NCBI GenBank assembly: GCA_023376005.1
Contig: CM042181.1
Span: forward strand, 16,772,840-16,836,839
Length of the DNA stretch: 64,000 nucleotides
From: Doryteuthis pealeii
Lineage: Eukaryota; Mollusca; Cephalopoda; Myopsida; Loliginidae
Direction of reading: 5' to 3'
Made by a program: the position numbers and the translations under genes. Below the pieces are notes generated by a model. It did no database searches, was not told where the DNA came from, and was given only the letters and a program-made list of their open reading frames with translations. Shown here one piece after another: positions 10,466 through 21,117 of the stretch (position 1 is the first letter of the stretch; each line of letters opens with the position of its first letter).

Positions 10466-11790
10466 GTTAATGCATTTGAATATAGATTTTATACACTAAA
10501 TGTACATCCATTATGGGACAGAGGTAACTATGAACTACTACATCTCTGTCCCATAATCGTTGATAAATTTGCATATAAATCTTATACACTAAATGTACAT
10601 CTATTATGGGACAGAGGTAACAATGAACTACTACATCTCTGTCCCATAATCGTTGATACATTTGCATATAAATTTTATACACTAAATGTACATCTATTAT
10701 GGGACAGAGGTAACTATGAACTACTACATCTCTGTCCCATAATAGTTGATACATTTACATATAAATTTTATACACTAAATGTACATCTATTATGGGACAG
10801 AGGTAACTATGAACTACTACATCTCTGTCTCAGAATAATTGATACATTTACATATAAATTTTATACACTAAATGTACATCTATTATGGGACAGAGGTAAC
10901 TATGAAATACTACATCTCTGTCCCATAATCGTTGATACATTTACATATAAATTTTATACACTAAATGTACATCTATTATGGGACAGAGGTAACTATGAAC
11001 TACTACATCTCTGTCCATAATCGTTGATACATTTACATATAAATTTTATACACTAAATGTACATCTATTATGTGACAGAGGTAACTATGAACTAATACAT
11101 GTACATTTAGTGTATAAAATTTATATGTAAATGTATCAACGATTATGGGACAGAGATGTAGTAGTTCATAGTTACCTCTGTCCATAATAGATGTACATTT
11201 AGTGTATAAAATTTATATGTAAATGTATCAACGATTATGGGACAGAGATGTAGTAGTTCATAGTTACCTCTGTCCCATAATAGATGTACATTTAGTGTAT
11301 AAAATTTATATGTAAATGTATCAACGATTATGGGACAGAGATGTAGTAGTTCATAGTTACCTCTGTCCCATAAGATGTACATTTAGTGTATAAAATTTAT
11401 ATGTAAATGTATCAACGATTATGGGACAGAGATGTAGTAGTTCATAGTTACCTCTGTCCCATAATAGATGTAATTTAGTGTATAAAATTTATATGTAAAT
11501 GTATCAACGATTATGGGACAGTGGTAACTATGAACTACTACATCTCTGTCCCATAATCTTTGATACATTTACATATAAATTTTATACACTAAATGTACAT
11601 CTATTATGGGACAGAGGTAACTATGAACTACTACATCTCTGTCCCATAATCGTTGATACATTTACATATAAATCTTATACACTAAATGTACATCTATTAT
11701 GGGACAGAGGTAACTATGAACTACTACATCTCTGTCCCAGAATAATTGATACATTTACATATAAATTTTATACATTAAATTTACTTTATA
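10466..11790. repeat. 93-bp satellite array with two orientation switches
   Basis: The unit is 93 bp and is itself nearly palindromic: TATGGGACAGAG, a 20-bp spacer, then CTCTGTCCCATA. About 14 units are present. Units run in one orientation to about 11095, flip to the opposite orientation until about 11520, then flip back. The long open frames on both strands here are repeat translations. The array ends directly against a Helitron-like element. Confidence 0.88.
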
Positions 11791-11794
11791 CCTA

Positions 11795-12423
11795 CTAGCA
11801 AATATATGCACCCTCCGGGTGCAAGTATTTAAGTTTTAATGTAATAAAATATCATATTAAATTAGAAAGGCTAAGGAAACTAAATAAAAATGTATATAAA
11901 AAGATTTGAAACAGAGGGGAGTATAATCGAAAAATAGAACAACTGAAACTTACTCTTCCATCACTCTTGTCTTTCATTTTTATTTTTTCTAATTTAAGTA
12001 TTTAGTTAAAAGAGGAAGTAAAGAATAAAATGACAGTTATTTTTTCTTGTTAATGGATTTCGTTTAAGATTCATTGAAGAGATTTTTGCTTATATTCATT
12101 AAAATAAAACCAAACAGTTAGAAATCAATAATACTAAGCACATATTTATTAAAATCACATTTTTGATATCAATATGCAAATTAGCCTTCCTGTTCACACT
12201 GTAAACCACTATTTTGTTGTATATATAAATATAATTGCATGTTATCAGTACGTAGACATAGTTAACAGTATTAATAATGTAAGACAATTTTATTAATAAT
12301 TGAGATTTAGATAAAAATAGAATCATGGAGAATGTGATGTAAATAACTAAGGGAATTGTGACTTGAGTAGGAATATAGTTTCGGTTACAGACCGGAAAAC
12401 ACACAATCTCCATTATAATAAGA
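11795..12423 (-). mobile_element. Helitron-like non-autonomous element, full-length copy
   Basis: On the minus strand it starts TCTTATTATAATGGAGATTG and ends with the hairpin CACCCGGAGGGTG, ten bases, then CTAG. The flanks are A before TC and T after CTAG, as expected for Helitron insertion into AT. It is 629 bp with no helicase sequence, so it would depend on proteins supplied elsewhere. Sister copies are 13435-13980 (truncated), 16107-16719, 17070-17651 (opposite orientation) and 54163-54803. Confidence 0.75.
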
Positions 12424-12649
12424 TTATGGGACAACAATTATAATTCTTAGAGATAGTATTTTTCAATAATATATCTCAATTTCTGATTAGGAGTTATCTC
12501 CCTTACCTTAAGTTCAACATTCAGAACATTAACATAGCATTACATACAGACTTTGATCCGTTTACTTTGACTGTTAACATTCGGAAATGCATATATGTAT
12601 ATACATGAATGTATTAAAAAATAAATACACGTATATATATCTATATATT

Positions 12650-13170
12650 TTTGGAGGATATGTGCTTAATTGAAGTCATACCTAATTTTGAAAATTAATT
12701 AGTTAATAATTAATGAATTTAGGCGGTAATTAAAAAATTGTCGGCTTAAAGCCATATAAAAATAAACACATTTGTTTGTTTGCTTAACTTCATACTGTCA
12801 TGTAGCAAGTCAATAAAAAGTGGAATATAAATAAGTTTCAAAACAAACGAAGAATGTGGAATTGGCAAGCTAGTGTAACGGTTAGAGACTTCGCCTGTCA
12901 GCTTGACAGTCGAGGTTTCAAGTCACACACAGAGCAGTCTCCCATGTCTATAACTTTGCTGATGAGACCTAATAGGTCGAAATGTACATTCAGGGATTGA
13001 CATTTTCTCGATTCGTTTAGCCTTACATTTGAACATATATACCCGCCTAAATTCATTAATTATTAACTAATTAATTTTCAAAATTAGGTATGACTTCAAT
13101 TAAGCACATATCCTCCAAAAATTGTTGGCTTAAAGCCATATAAAAATAAACACATTTGTTTGTTTACTTA
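12650..13170 (+). mobile_element. SINE-like element with tRNA head and hammerhead motif, inverted flanks
   Basis: The left flank (TTAATTGAAGTCATACCTAA, then a run of AATTAATTAG) is repeated inverted at about 13030-13125. Between them is a tRNA-like head with TAGTGTAACGGTTAGAGACT and GAGGTTTCAAGTC, then a hammerhead-like motif at 12954-12995. A direct repeat containing TTAAAGCCATATAAAAATAA occurs at about 12745 and again at about 13130. Related elements lie at 44340-44600 and 55330-55860. It has no coding sequence. Its family is not one I can name. Confidence 0.65.
12954..12995 (+). ncRNA. Hammerhead-type ribozyme motif, core intact
   Basis: In order: stem I strand CTTTG, core CTGATGA, stem II GACCT/AGGTC around AAT, core GAAA, stem III with A-U and U-A pairs around tetraloop GTAC, cleavage triplet ATT ending at 12990, then CAGGG pairing with CTTTG (two G-U pairs). 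This is the type I layout with a very short stem III, known from Penelope-like elements and retrozymes. The fold is inferred by eye; activity is unknown. Confidence 0.7.
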
Positions 13171-13403
13171 ACCTCATATACATATATATATATATATATT
13201 GAAACATCTTCACCTGATGATTGCATCGCATGAAACCAATATGGTCGTGAATGTTCCTTTGTCACCCAATAAATAGATATGTAAAACCTTTATATATTTA
13301 TCTTATTATATTATATAACAGCTCTATTTTATATTGAGCACTCTACCAATAATACTGCCTTTGGTACGCCATTCCAGCAAAAGCTGAAATAGTGACCATC
13401 TCA

Positions 13404-13434
<31 letters not shown>

Positions 13435-13980
13435 CTAGCAAATATATGCACCCTCCGGGTGCAAGTATTTAAGTTTTAATATAATAAAATATTATGTTAA
13501 CTTGGAAAGGCTAATGAAACTAAATAAGATACCGATAAAAAGATTTGAAACAGAGGGGTAACAACTAAAACTTGCTTTTTCTACACTCCCGTCTTTCATT
13601 GCTAAATTTTCATAATTTAACTATTTAGTTAAAATAGGAAGTAAATAATAGAATTACTGTTAATATTGTTACTGGATTTCTTTTAAGATTTATTGGGTAG
13701 ATTTTTGCTCATATTCATTAAGATAAAACCAAACAATTAGAAATCAATAATACTGAGCACATATTTATTAAAATCAAATTTTTAATATCAATATGCAAAT
13801 TAGCCTTCCCATTCACTCTACAAACTGCTATTTTTTGTATATATAAATACAGTTGCATGTTATTAGTATGTACATATGGTCAACAGTATTTATAATGTAA
13901 AACAATTTTATTAATGATTGAGATTTAAATAAAAAGAAAATCACGGAGAATGTGATGTAAATAACTTAAGGGAATTGACT
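13435..13980 (-). mobile_element. Helitron-like non-autonomous element, truncated
   Basis: The CTAG end with hairpin CACCCTCCGGGTG is intact (plus-strand view), but the TC end is missing. Sequence similarity stops at about 13980, where a short CGATGACTCGATTAG stretch and a SINE follow. The body is the same as the copy at 11795-12423. It begins right after an AT microsatellite (13406-13434). Confidence 0.7.
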
Positions 13981-14005
13981 CGATGACTCGATTAGTATAG
14001 GGGTC

Positions 14006-14232
14006 AGTTTAGCTCAGTCAGTAGAGCATCTGTCTAGGAATCACAAGGTTCTAGGTAAATAACACTCCTTGCCAGCTCAGTGCATGAGTAGCACAGCTTG
14101 GATCTATGCAGTAAAGTGGAAGCTGATGGTAGGTATGGCACCCCACTTCAGATGCTAAAAAAACATCTCCCTGGTCTAGCACAAGTGAAAATGAGATAGA
14201 CTCCCTTGCTGCACACTCTGGAGACTATACAT
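14006..14232 (+). mobile_element. tRNA-derived SINE
   Basis: The head reads GTTTAGCTCAGTCAGTAGAG, like a tRNA D-arm, followed by CACAAGGTTCTAGG. The body contains GCACCCCACTTCAGATGCTA and ATAGACTCCCTTGCTG. It is the same family as the inverted pair at 19838-20362. An oligo-T tract follows (about 14235-14255). Confidence 0.65.
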
Positions 14233-14439
14233 TCTTTTTTTTTTTTTTTTTACTTTTAGGAAATTTCGGTTTTTAGCATTTCTATCAACTTTTGAGGGCA
14301 AATATCTGACAAATGGAAGTGTATCAACTCAAAGGGATATTGCTCATTTGGTAAAGCTTGTTTTCTTAAGTTATTTGCTGAAATTCCATGAGAGGCTAAC
14401 TTGAGTGAGTCTTGTTTAATACTGAATGACTGGTTTGGT

Positions 14440-14700
14440 TTGTTTTGTTTTACGGCATATCAACCTCAGTGGGTCATTTAATGCTGATAAAGTTTTGAAA
14501 TAAATCAATTCTTAATGGATAATACAATTTTTTTTATAAATACATTTTTCTATTTAACCCATAGATGGGACCCTAACAGGTACTACCACTCCGGGTCAGA
14601 GTGGACCAGAGAGCAATGGTGATGAAGGGGTGCTCCACATTCCCCAAACCTCCAGCAACTGGAACCTCACCATCAGATAGAGTTTAACGTCATTCCCAAT
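14440..14700 (-). repeat. Repeat W, 3' half
   Basis: The tail (GTTTTACGGCATATCAACCT) and the GACCCTAACAGG and CATCAGATAGAGTTTAACGT blocks are present in minus orientation. Similarity stops at about 14698, where a CTTTCT-rich stretch begins. Confidence 0.65.
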
Positions 14701-14995
14701 CTCTTTCTTTCTAATCTCTAATCTCTTTCTTTCTTAATTATTTTTTCTGTGTAGCATGTCCTTTTTCTTCCCTTTCTCTCTACATAATGAAATCAGAATC
14801 GTCCATCATTTAGCTAAGGTGACAAAACTCATAAGAGATAAGAATTTGGCGGATAAGCAACACCGAATAATCAGGATTTACATTTTGGCATTTCATTTTG
14901 GATGATTTGGACGGTCTCATTTGTAACCAGCGGGTTTTGCAAGAAGTTAAGGGTTGTACTTTAATGAACACGAGATTTAATATGAAGATAAGTTG

Positions 14996-16065
14996 TGTAA
15001 TTATTTTACCTCTAAAAATATAGAAGGGGTGACAAGACTTTTGGACCCACCCAGTGTATATATTTAGACGTTGGTCCGAAAGTCTTGTCACTCCTGGGTA
15101 TTGTTTTAACTTTCATTATTATTTCGTTTTGGTAATATATATATATGTTGTGTAATTATTTTACTCTAAAAAATATGTAGGGGTGACAAGACTTTTGGAC
15201 CACCCAGTGTATATATTTAGACGTTGGTCCGAAAGTCTTGTCACTCCTGCGTATTGTTTTAACTTTCATTATTATTTCGTTTTGGTAATATAATATATGT
15301 TGTAATTATTTTACCTCTAAAAATATATGTAGGTGTGACAGACTTTTGAGACCACACCTCTACATTAGTTATTATAATTCTAAAAAAAATATATGTAGGG
15401 GTGACAAGACTTTTAGACCACACTTACATTAGTTATTATAATTCTAAAAAAATATATGTAGGGGTGACAAGACTTTTAGACCACACTCTACATTAGTTAT
15501 TATAATTCTAAAAAAAATATATGTAGGGGTGACAAGACTTTTAGACCACAGTCTACATTAGTTATTTTAATTCTAAAAAATATATGTAGGGGTGACAAGA
15601 CTTTTGGACCACTCTACATTAGTTATTTAATTCTAAAAAAATATATGTAGGGGTGACAAGACTTTAGACCACACTCTACATTAGTTTATTTTAATTCTAA
15701 AAAAATATATGTAGGTGTGACAAGACTTTTAGACCACACTCTACATTAGTTATTTAATTCTAAAAAATATATGTAGGGGTGACAAGACTTTTAGACCACA
15801 GTCTACATAGTAATTTTAATTCTAAAAAAATATATGTAGGGGTTGACAAGACTTTTGGACCACCCAGTGTATATATAGACGTTGGTCCGAAAGTCTTGTC
15901 ACCCCTGTGTATTGTTTTAACTTTCATTATTATTTCCTTTTGGTAATTAATATATAATTTATGTAATTATTTTACCTCTAAAAATATATGTAGGCGTAAC
16001 AAAGACTTTTGGACCACACTGTACATTAATCTACAGGGTGGTCCTAAAGTCTTGTCTTTTTACAT
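14996..16065. repeat. Tandem and inverted mariner-like terminal repeats
   Basis: The recurring words are GGGGTGACAAGACTTTTGGA and the inverse GGTCCGAAAGTCTTGTCAC. These resemble terminal inverted repeats of Tc1/mariner-type elements. Early units pair as inverted repeats (about 15033-15095, 15180-15250). Between about 15350 and 15850 there are about eight direct units of roughly 64 bp with ATTCTAAAAAAATATATGTA. No transposase frame was found. Small indels between units are frequent and may be sequencing error. Confidence 0.7.
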
Positions 16066-16106
16066 ATTTTTAAACATTCCTTATTTTTTGTTTTAATTAT
16101 ATAATA

Positions 16107-16719
16107 CTAGCAAATATATGCACCCTCCGGGTGCAAGTATTTAAGTTTTAATGTAATAAAATATTGTATCAAATTAGAAATGCTAATGAACTAAATAAGA
16201 AAGCAGATAAAAATATTGAAACCGGGAGGTATAATAAAAAAATAGACAACTGAAACTTACTCTTCCTCACTCCGTCTTTCATTGCTAAATTTTCCTAATT
16301 TAACTATTTAGTCAAAATAGGAAGTAAAGAATAAAATTAGTTATTTTTTTCTTGTTAATGGATTTCTTTAAGATTTATCCTGAGATTTTAGATAATATTC
16401 ATTAAGATAAAACAAAACAATTAGAAATCAATAATACTAAGCACATATTTATTAAAATCAGATTTTAATATCAATATGCAAATTAGCCTTCCATTCACAT
16501 GTAAACCACTATTTTGTTGTATATATAAATACAATTGCATGTTATTAGTATGTAGGTATGGTCACAGTATTAATAATGTAAAACATTTTATTAATAATTG
16601 AGGTTTAAATAAAAATAAATCCTGTAGAATGTGACGTAAATAACTAAGGGAATTGTTACTTGAATAGTAATATAGTTTCGGTTACAGACAGAAAAACACA
16701 CATCTCCATTATAATAAGA
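16107..16719 (-). mobile_element. Helitron-like non-autonomous element
   Basis: It has the same termini as the 11795 copy: CTAG plus hairpin at the left, and TCTTATTATAATGG (minus strand) at the right. It is inserted inside the mariner-like array, splitting it at about 16106/16720, which dates it after that array. Confidence 0.72.
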
Positions 16720-16734
16720 TATAAGTTATGTAAT

Positions 16735-17045
16735 TATTTTACCTAAAAGATATCTCGAGAGTGACAAGACTTTTGGACCAACACTGTACATTAGTTATTT
16801 TAATTCTAAAAAATATATGAATGGGTGACAAGACTTTTGGACCACACTGTACATTAGTTATTTTAAATTCTAAAAAAAATATACGTAGGGGTGACAAGAC
16901 TTTTGGACCACACTGTACATTAATCTACAGCGTGGTCCAAAAGTCTTGTCACTTCGACTTGTTTTAACTTTCATTAGTTTTGGTTTTAATAGCATAATGC
17001 ATACGTTATGTAATTATTTTACCTCTAAAAAAGATATATAGTGGG
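16735..17045. repeat. Mariner-like terminal-repeat units (continued)
   Basis: Three units with GTGACAAGACTTTTGGACCA at about 16750-16925 are followed by the inverse GGTCCAAAAGTCTTGTCAC at about 16934. The block resumes the array interrupted by the Helitron-like element on its left. Confidence 0.65.
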
Positions 17046-17069
17046 TGACATGATTATATAACTTATATA

Positions 17070-17651
17070 TCTTATTATAATGGAGATTATGTGTTTGTTT
17101 GTCTGTAACCGAAACTATATGACTACTCAAGCCACTATCCATTTAGTTATTATACATCACATTCTCCATGAATCATTTTTATTTAAGCCTCAATTATTAA
17201 TAAAATTGTTTTCCATTATTAATACTGTTGACCATATCTACGTACTAATAATGCAATTGTATTTATATGTACAACAAAATAGCGGTTTACAGTGTGAACG
17301 GCAAGCCTAATTTGCATATTGATATTTAAAATTTGATTTTAATAAATATTGCTTAGTATTATTGATTTCTAATGATTTGAACTTATCTTAATGATATGAG
17401 CAAAAATCTCGGAGACAAATAACTGTAATTTTATTCTTTACTTCCTAACTTAACTAAATAGTTAAATTAGAAAAATTTAGCAAGGAAAGACGGAGGTGAT
17501 GGAAGAGGAAGCTACAGCTGTTATATTTTTTCGATTATACCCCTCTATGTTTCAAATCATTTTATCTGCATTATTTAGTTTCTTTAGACTTTCTAATTTA
17601 ATATTTTTATGACATTAATATTTGCACCCGGAGGGTGCATATATTTGCTAG
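17070..17651 (+). mobile_element. Helitron-like non-autonomous element, plus orientation
   Basis: It begins TCTTATTATAATGGAGATTA and ends CACCCGGAGGGTG, ATATATTTG and CTAG, with A before and T after. It is 582 bp, orientation opposite to the copy at 16107-16719. The 76-codon frame at 17080-17310 is a repeat translation. Confidence 0.73.
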
Positions 17652-17689
17652 TCATAGTAAAAAACAAAAAATTTAAAGTTATAACAATA

Positions 17690-18905
17690 TTTAGGTGTGA
17701 CATACTTTTGGACCATGTAGATTAATCTACAGGGTGGTCCGAAAAGTCTTGTCACCCCTACAAATTATTTTAACTTCGATAATTAAATGAAAATAATCAT
17801 GACAAGCGAACTCGCCAAATATTGCGCCCTACATAGAACATCGTACAGCTGTTTCAACTTTATTAAGTCTCATCAGTGATTATTTTTTTGTTTTAAATTA
17901 TATAATATATTTGTTATGTAATTATTTTACTTTCTAAAAAATATGTAGGGGTGACAAGACTTTCGGACCATGTTGTACATTAATCTACAGGATGGTCCGA
18001 AAGTCTTGTCACCCCTACATATTGTTTTAACTTTCTTTATTTTTTATGTAATAGGTGACAAGACTTTCGGACCAAACAGTACATTAATTCTAACGGGGTG
18101 GTCCGAAAGTCTTGTCACCTCACATATCTGTTTTAACTTTCATTATTTTTTATGTAATAGGTGACTGTACATTAATCTAACAGGATGGTCCGAAAGTCTT
18201 GTCACCCTACTATTGTTTTAACTTTCATTTTGTTTTAATAATATATTAATTATGTAATTATTTTACCTCTAAAAAAAGATTTAGGGGATGACAAGACTTT
18301 CGGACCAAACAGTACATTAATTCTATAGGATGGTCCGAAAGTCTTGTCACCCCTACATATTGTTTTAACTTTCATTATTTTTATGAAATAGGTGACAAGA
18401 CTTTCAGACCATGCGGTACTTATTCTACAGGGTGGCCCGAAAGTCTTGTCACCCCCTACATATTGTTTTAACTTTCTTTATTTTTTATGAAATAGGTGAC
18501 AAGACTTTCAGACCATGCGGTACATTATTCTACAGGGTGGCCCGAAAGTCTTGTCACCCCTACATATGTTTTCTTTCTTTATTTTTTATGAAATAGGTGA
18601 CAAGACTTTCAGACCATGCGGTACAATTATTCTACAGGGTGGCCCGAAAGTCTTGTCACCCCTACATATTGTTTTAACTTTCTTTATTTTTTATGAAATA
18701 GGTGACAAGACTTTTCAGACCATGCGGTACATTATTCTACAGGGTGGCCCGAAAGTCTTGTAACCCCTACATATTGTTTTAACTTTCTTTATTTTTTATG
18801 AAATAGGTGACAAGACTTTCAGACCATGGCGGTACATTATTCTACAGGGTGGCCCGAAAGTCCTTGTCACCCCCTACATATTGTTTTAACTTTCTTTCTT
18901 ATTTT
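17690..18905. repeat. Inverted mariner-like units amplified in tandem
   Basis: Each unit has GTGACAAGACTTTC, GGACCA or AGACCATGCGG, a short centre, then GGTGGTCCGAAAGTCTTGTC and ACCCCTACATATTGTTTTAA. From about 18380 to 18890 five to six copies follow each other at about 104-106 bp, nearly identical, so the amplification is recent. A hammerhead-motif repeat fragment interrupts the series near 17795-17885. Confidence 0.72.
17837..17882 (-). ncRNA. Hammerhead-type motif, stem I truncated
   Basis: On the minus strand: CACTGATGAGACTTAATAAA, then GTTGAAACAGCTGTACGATG. Both core boxes are kept and the stem III tetraloop AGCT is the same as in the copy at 19654-19699. The 5' strand of stem I is cut off, leaving only about three pairs with GAT, so this copy is probably inactive. 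Confidence 0.55.
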
Positions 18906-19084
18906 TCATGTAGTAGTTTTGTTTTAATTATATAATATATAAGTTATGTAATTATTTTACTTGTAAAAAAAACATCTAGATAATTCTTTTACAACAATTT
19001 TAAATGACTACAACTAATTGGTATTTTTTTTACCTTTAAACTAATTTCATAATAAAAACTTTTAGTCATTCATGACACTTGACA

Positions 19085-19500
19085 CATTAAGTGTAAACAG
19101 GTTTGGTTTATTTGTTTTATGGCATATCAACCTCAATGGGTCATTTAATGCCGACTGTAAACAGTCTGAATTTTCTAAAAAAAAAACAAAAAACGGGAAG
19201 TTACATAATGCGCAACAAATTTTAATGGCATATCAACTCTTTGTGGGTTATGTGATACCAAAATTTGATTAATTTGTAATGATTTGGTTTGGTTTATTTG
19301 TTTGTTTAATGGCATATCAACTCTATATGGGTTATTTAATGCAAATTTGTTAATTTGTAAAGGTTGGTTTGGTTTATTTGTTTAACGGCATATCAACTCT
19401 ATATGGGTTATTTAATGCCAAAATTTGATTAATTTGTAAAGGTTTGGTTTAGTTTATTTGTTTAAAGGCATATCAACTACTTATGGGTTATTTTAATGCT
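19085..19500 (-). repeat. Tandem copies of the shared W tail
   Basis: Four to five units of about 65-125 bp contain TGGCATATCAACTCTATATG, GGTTATTTAATGC and GGTTTGGTTTATTTGTTT. This is the 3' tail of repeat W, here amplified alone. Confidence 0.7.
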
Positions 19501-19564
19501 TTGTGTAGTAGTAGTAGTAGTGACGTATTTACCTGTGACAAGCTAATTTCACAGGTATCGTTTG

Positions 19565-19750
19565 CTGCGTATTGGTGGCCCAGTGGTAGAGTGTCTGACT
19601 CTTGTGGTGCTGATTCTCGTTTTCGATTTCTGTCGGAGGGAAATTGTAAGTATAACATCACTGATGAGACTTAATAAGTTGAAACAGCTGTACGATGTTT
19701 CTATGTAGGGCGCAATATTTTGGCGAGTTCGCTTGTCATGATTATTTTCA
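19565..19750 (+). mobile_element. SINE-like element with tRNA head and hammerhead motif
   Basis: The head GGTGGCCCAGTGGTAGAGTG resembles a tRNA A-box region and TTTTCGATTTC stands where a B box is expected. A hammerhead-like motif follows at 19654-19699, then GGGCGCAATATTTTGGCGAG. The end of the element is also found inverted at 17795-17885. It is a different family from the 12650 element: the head and both helix sequences differ. Confidence 0.62.
19654..19699 (+). ncRNA. Hammerhead-type ribozyme motif, core intact
   Basis: In order: AACATC (stem I) and A, CTGATGA, stem II GACTT/AAGTT with its last pair G-T (loop AAT), GAAA, stem III A-U and C-G around tetraloop AGCT, cleavage triplet GTA ending at 19692, C, then GATGTT, which is the exact complement of AACATC. 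All conserved core positions are present. This is the best candidate in the window. Confidence 0.75.
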
Positions 19751-19837
19751 TTAATTATCGAATTCTATACGATATACGCATTGTAACTGCCTAAAATATA
19801 AATAATATATATATATATATATAATATATATAAGGGG

Positions 19838-20362
19838 CCGGGTTAGTTCAGTCGGTAGAGCGTTCGGCTAGAAACCACAAGGTTCCTAGTTTCGATACCG
19901 GTCCTCGCCACACTCCAGCGAATGAGTAGCACAGGGATCTGTGCGGTAAAGTGAGGAGCTAATGGTAGTGTGGCGCCCCACCTCAGATGCTAAAACAATC
20001 TCTTTTGGTCTAGCGCTATGAAAAGGGGATAGACTCCCTTGCTGACTGGCCGATACCGACATTAGGCCGCCCCGACGACTTTACTTTTACTTTACTTATA
20101 TAGTAAGTAAGTAGTAAAGTCGTTGGGGCGGCCTAAAGTCGGTATCAGCCAATCAGCGAGGGAGTCTATCCCCTTTTCATAGCGCTAGACCAAGGAGATT
20201 ATTTTAGCATCTGAGGTGGGGCGCCACACCTACCATCAGCTCCTTACTTTACCGCACAGATCCTGTGCTACTCATACGCTGAGTCGGCGAGGACCGGTAT
20301 CGAACTAGGAACCTTGTGGTTTCTAGCCGAACGCTCTACCGACTGAGCTAACCCGGCCCCTA
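19838..20362. mobile_element. Inverted pair of tRNA-derived SINEs
   Basis: The plus copy is at about 19838-20095, the minus copy at about 20104-20362. The head GGTTAGTTCAGTCGGTAGAG is a tRNA D-arm-like A box and CGATACCGGTCC covers the B box. The body has GCGCCCCACCTCAGATGCTA. The pair meets tail-to-tail with about 10 bp between, so a transcript across both would form a long hairpin. Confidence 0.8.
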
Positions 20363-20694
20363 TATATATATATTTATTTTTATATATTATATTATATATA
20401 TATGCTACATGATACTTAATATCTGTGTTTAATTGCGTTCTGTGTGAGTTAAAATGATAAATTCCTAGCATTTTTGAGAGTGAACTTTCTTTTGTGTTGT
20501 CTCTCATATGAATAACAAACACCTTTTTGTTGTTTATCAAATGCGGAAGACATAGAATTAGTCATCAAGGCTTGATTTTTGGGAACAAAGATCAAGGGAG
20601 TGGTCCATGTTGAATGCAGGAATGTTCGTGGCTGATTAAAGTCAAAGTGGGACAGGTAGACACAGGCACCGTGGCTGCAGCTGAAGGTCTAGTA

Positions 20695-21113
20695 AGGATT
20701 TGATGACATAGTAAAAAATCTTGTCCAGTGCATCTTATAGAAAAAATCATTTCCAATGAATTTTATAGTAAAAATCATTTCTGATGCATTTTTAATAGTA
20801 AAAAATAATTTCCGATGCATTTTTATAGTAAAAAATAATTTCCAATGCATTTTTATAGTAAAAATAATTTCCAATGCATTTTTATAGTAGAGATCATTGG
20901 CCTATGCATATCTATAGTAAAATCATTTCCAATGCATTTTTATAGTAAAATCATTTCCAATGCATTTTGATAGTAAAAATCATTTCCAATGCATTTTTAT
21001 AATAAAATCATTTCCAATGAATTCTATAGTAAAATCATTTCCAATGCATTTTTATAATAAAATCATTTCCAATGAATTTCTATAGTAATATCAATTTCCA
21101 ATGCATTTCATAG
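20695..21113 (-). repeat. 29-bp minisatellite
   Basis: About 14 units, read here as ATTTTTATAGTAAAAATCAT then TTCCAATGC. The reverse complement, TGCATTGGAAATGATTTTTA and CTATAAAAA, forms the arrays at 30845-31755 and 63170-63858. Unit length wobbles by one or two bases. An n is recorded near 21115 at the array's edge. Confidence 0.85.
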
Positions 21114-21117
21114 TTNA

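Noticed and set aside
11499..11798. 99-codon frame and similar frames at 10467 and 11143
   Set aside because: 93 bp is a multiple of three, so the satellite is open by chance on both strands.
12099..12437. 112-codon hydrophobic frame
   Set aside because: It lies within a Helitron-like element, and other copies of that element do not keep the frame open.
14810..15091. 93-codon minus-strand frame as transposase
   Set aside because: No catalytic D-D-D/E pattern or helix-turn-helix is visible, and the 3' half is mariner-like terminal repeat.
19838..19920. Functional tRNA gene
   Set aside because: The D-arm and T-arm words are tRNA-like, but the anticodon arm does not fold and SINE body sequence follows.
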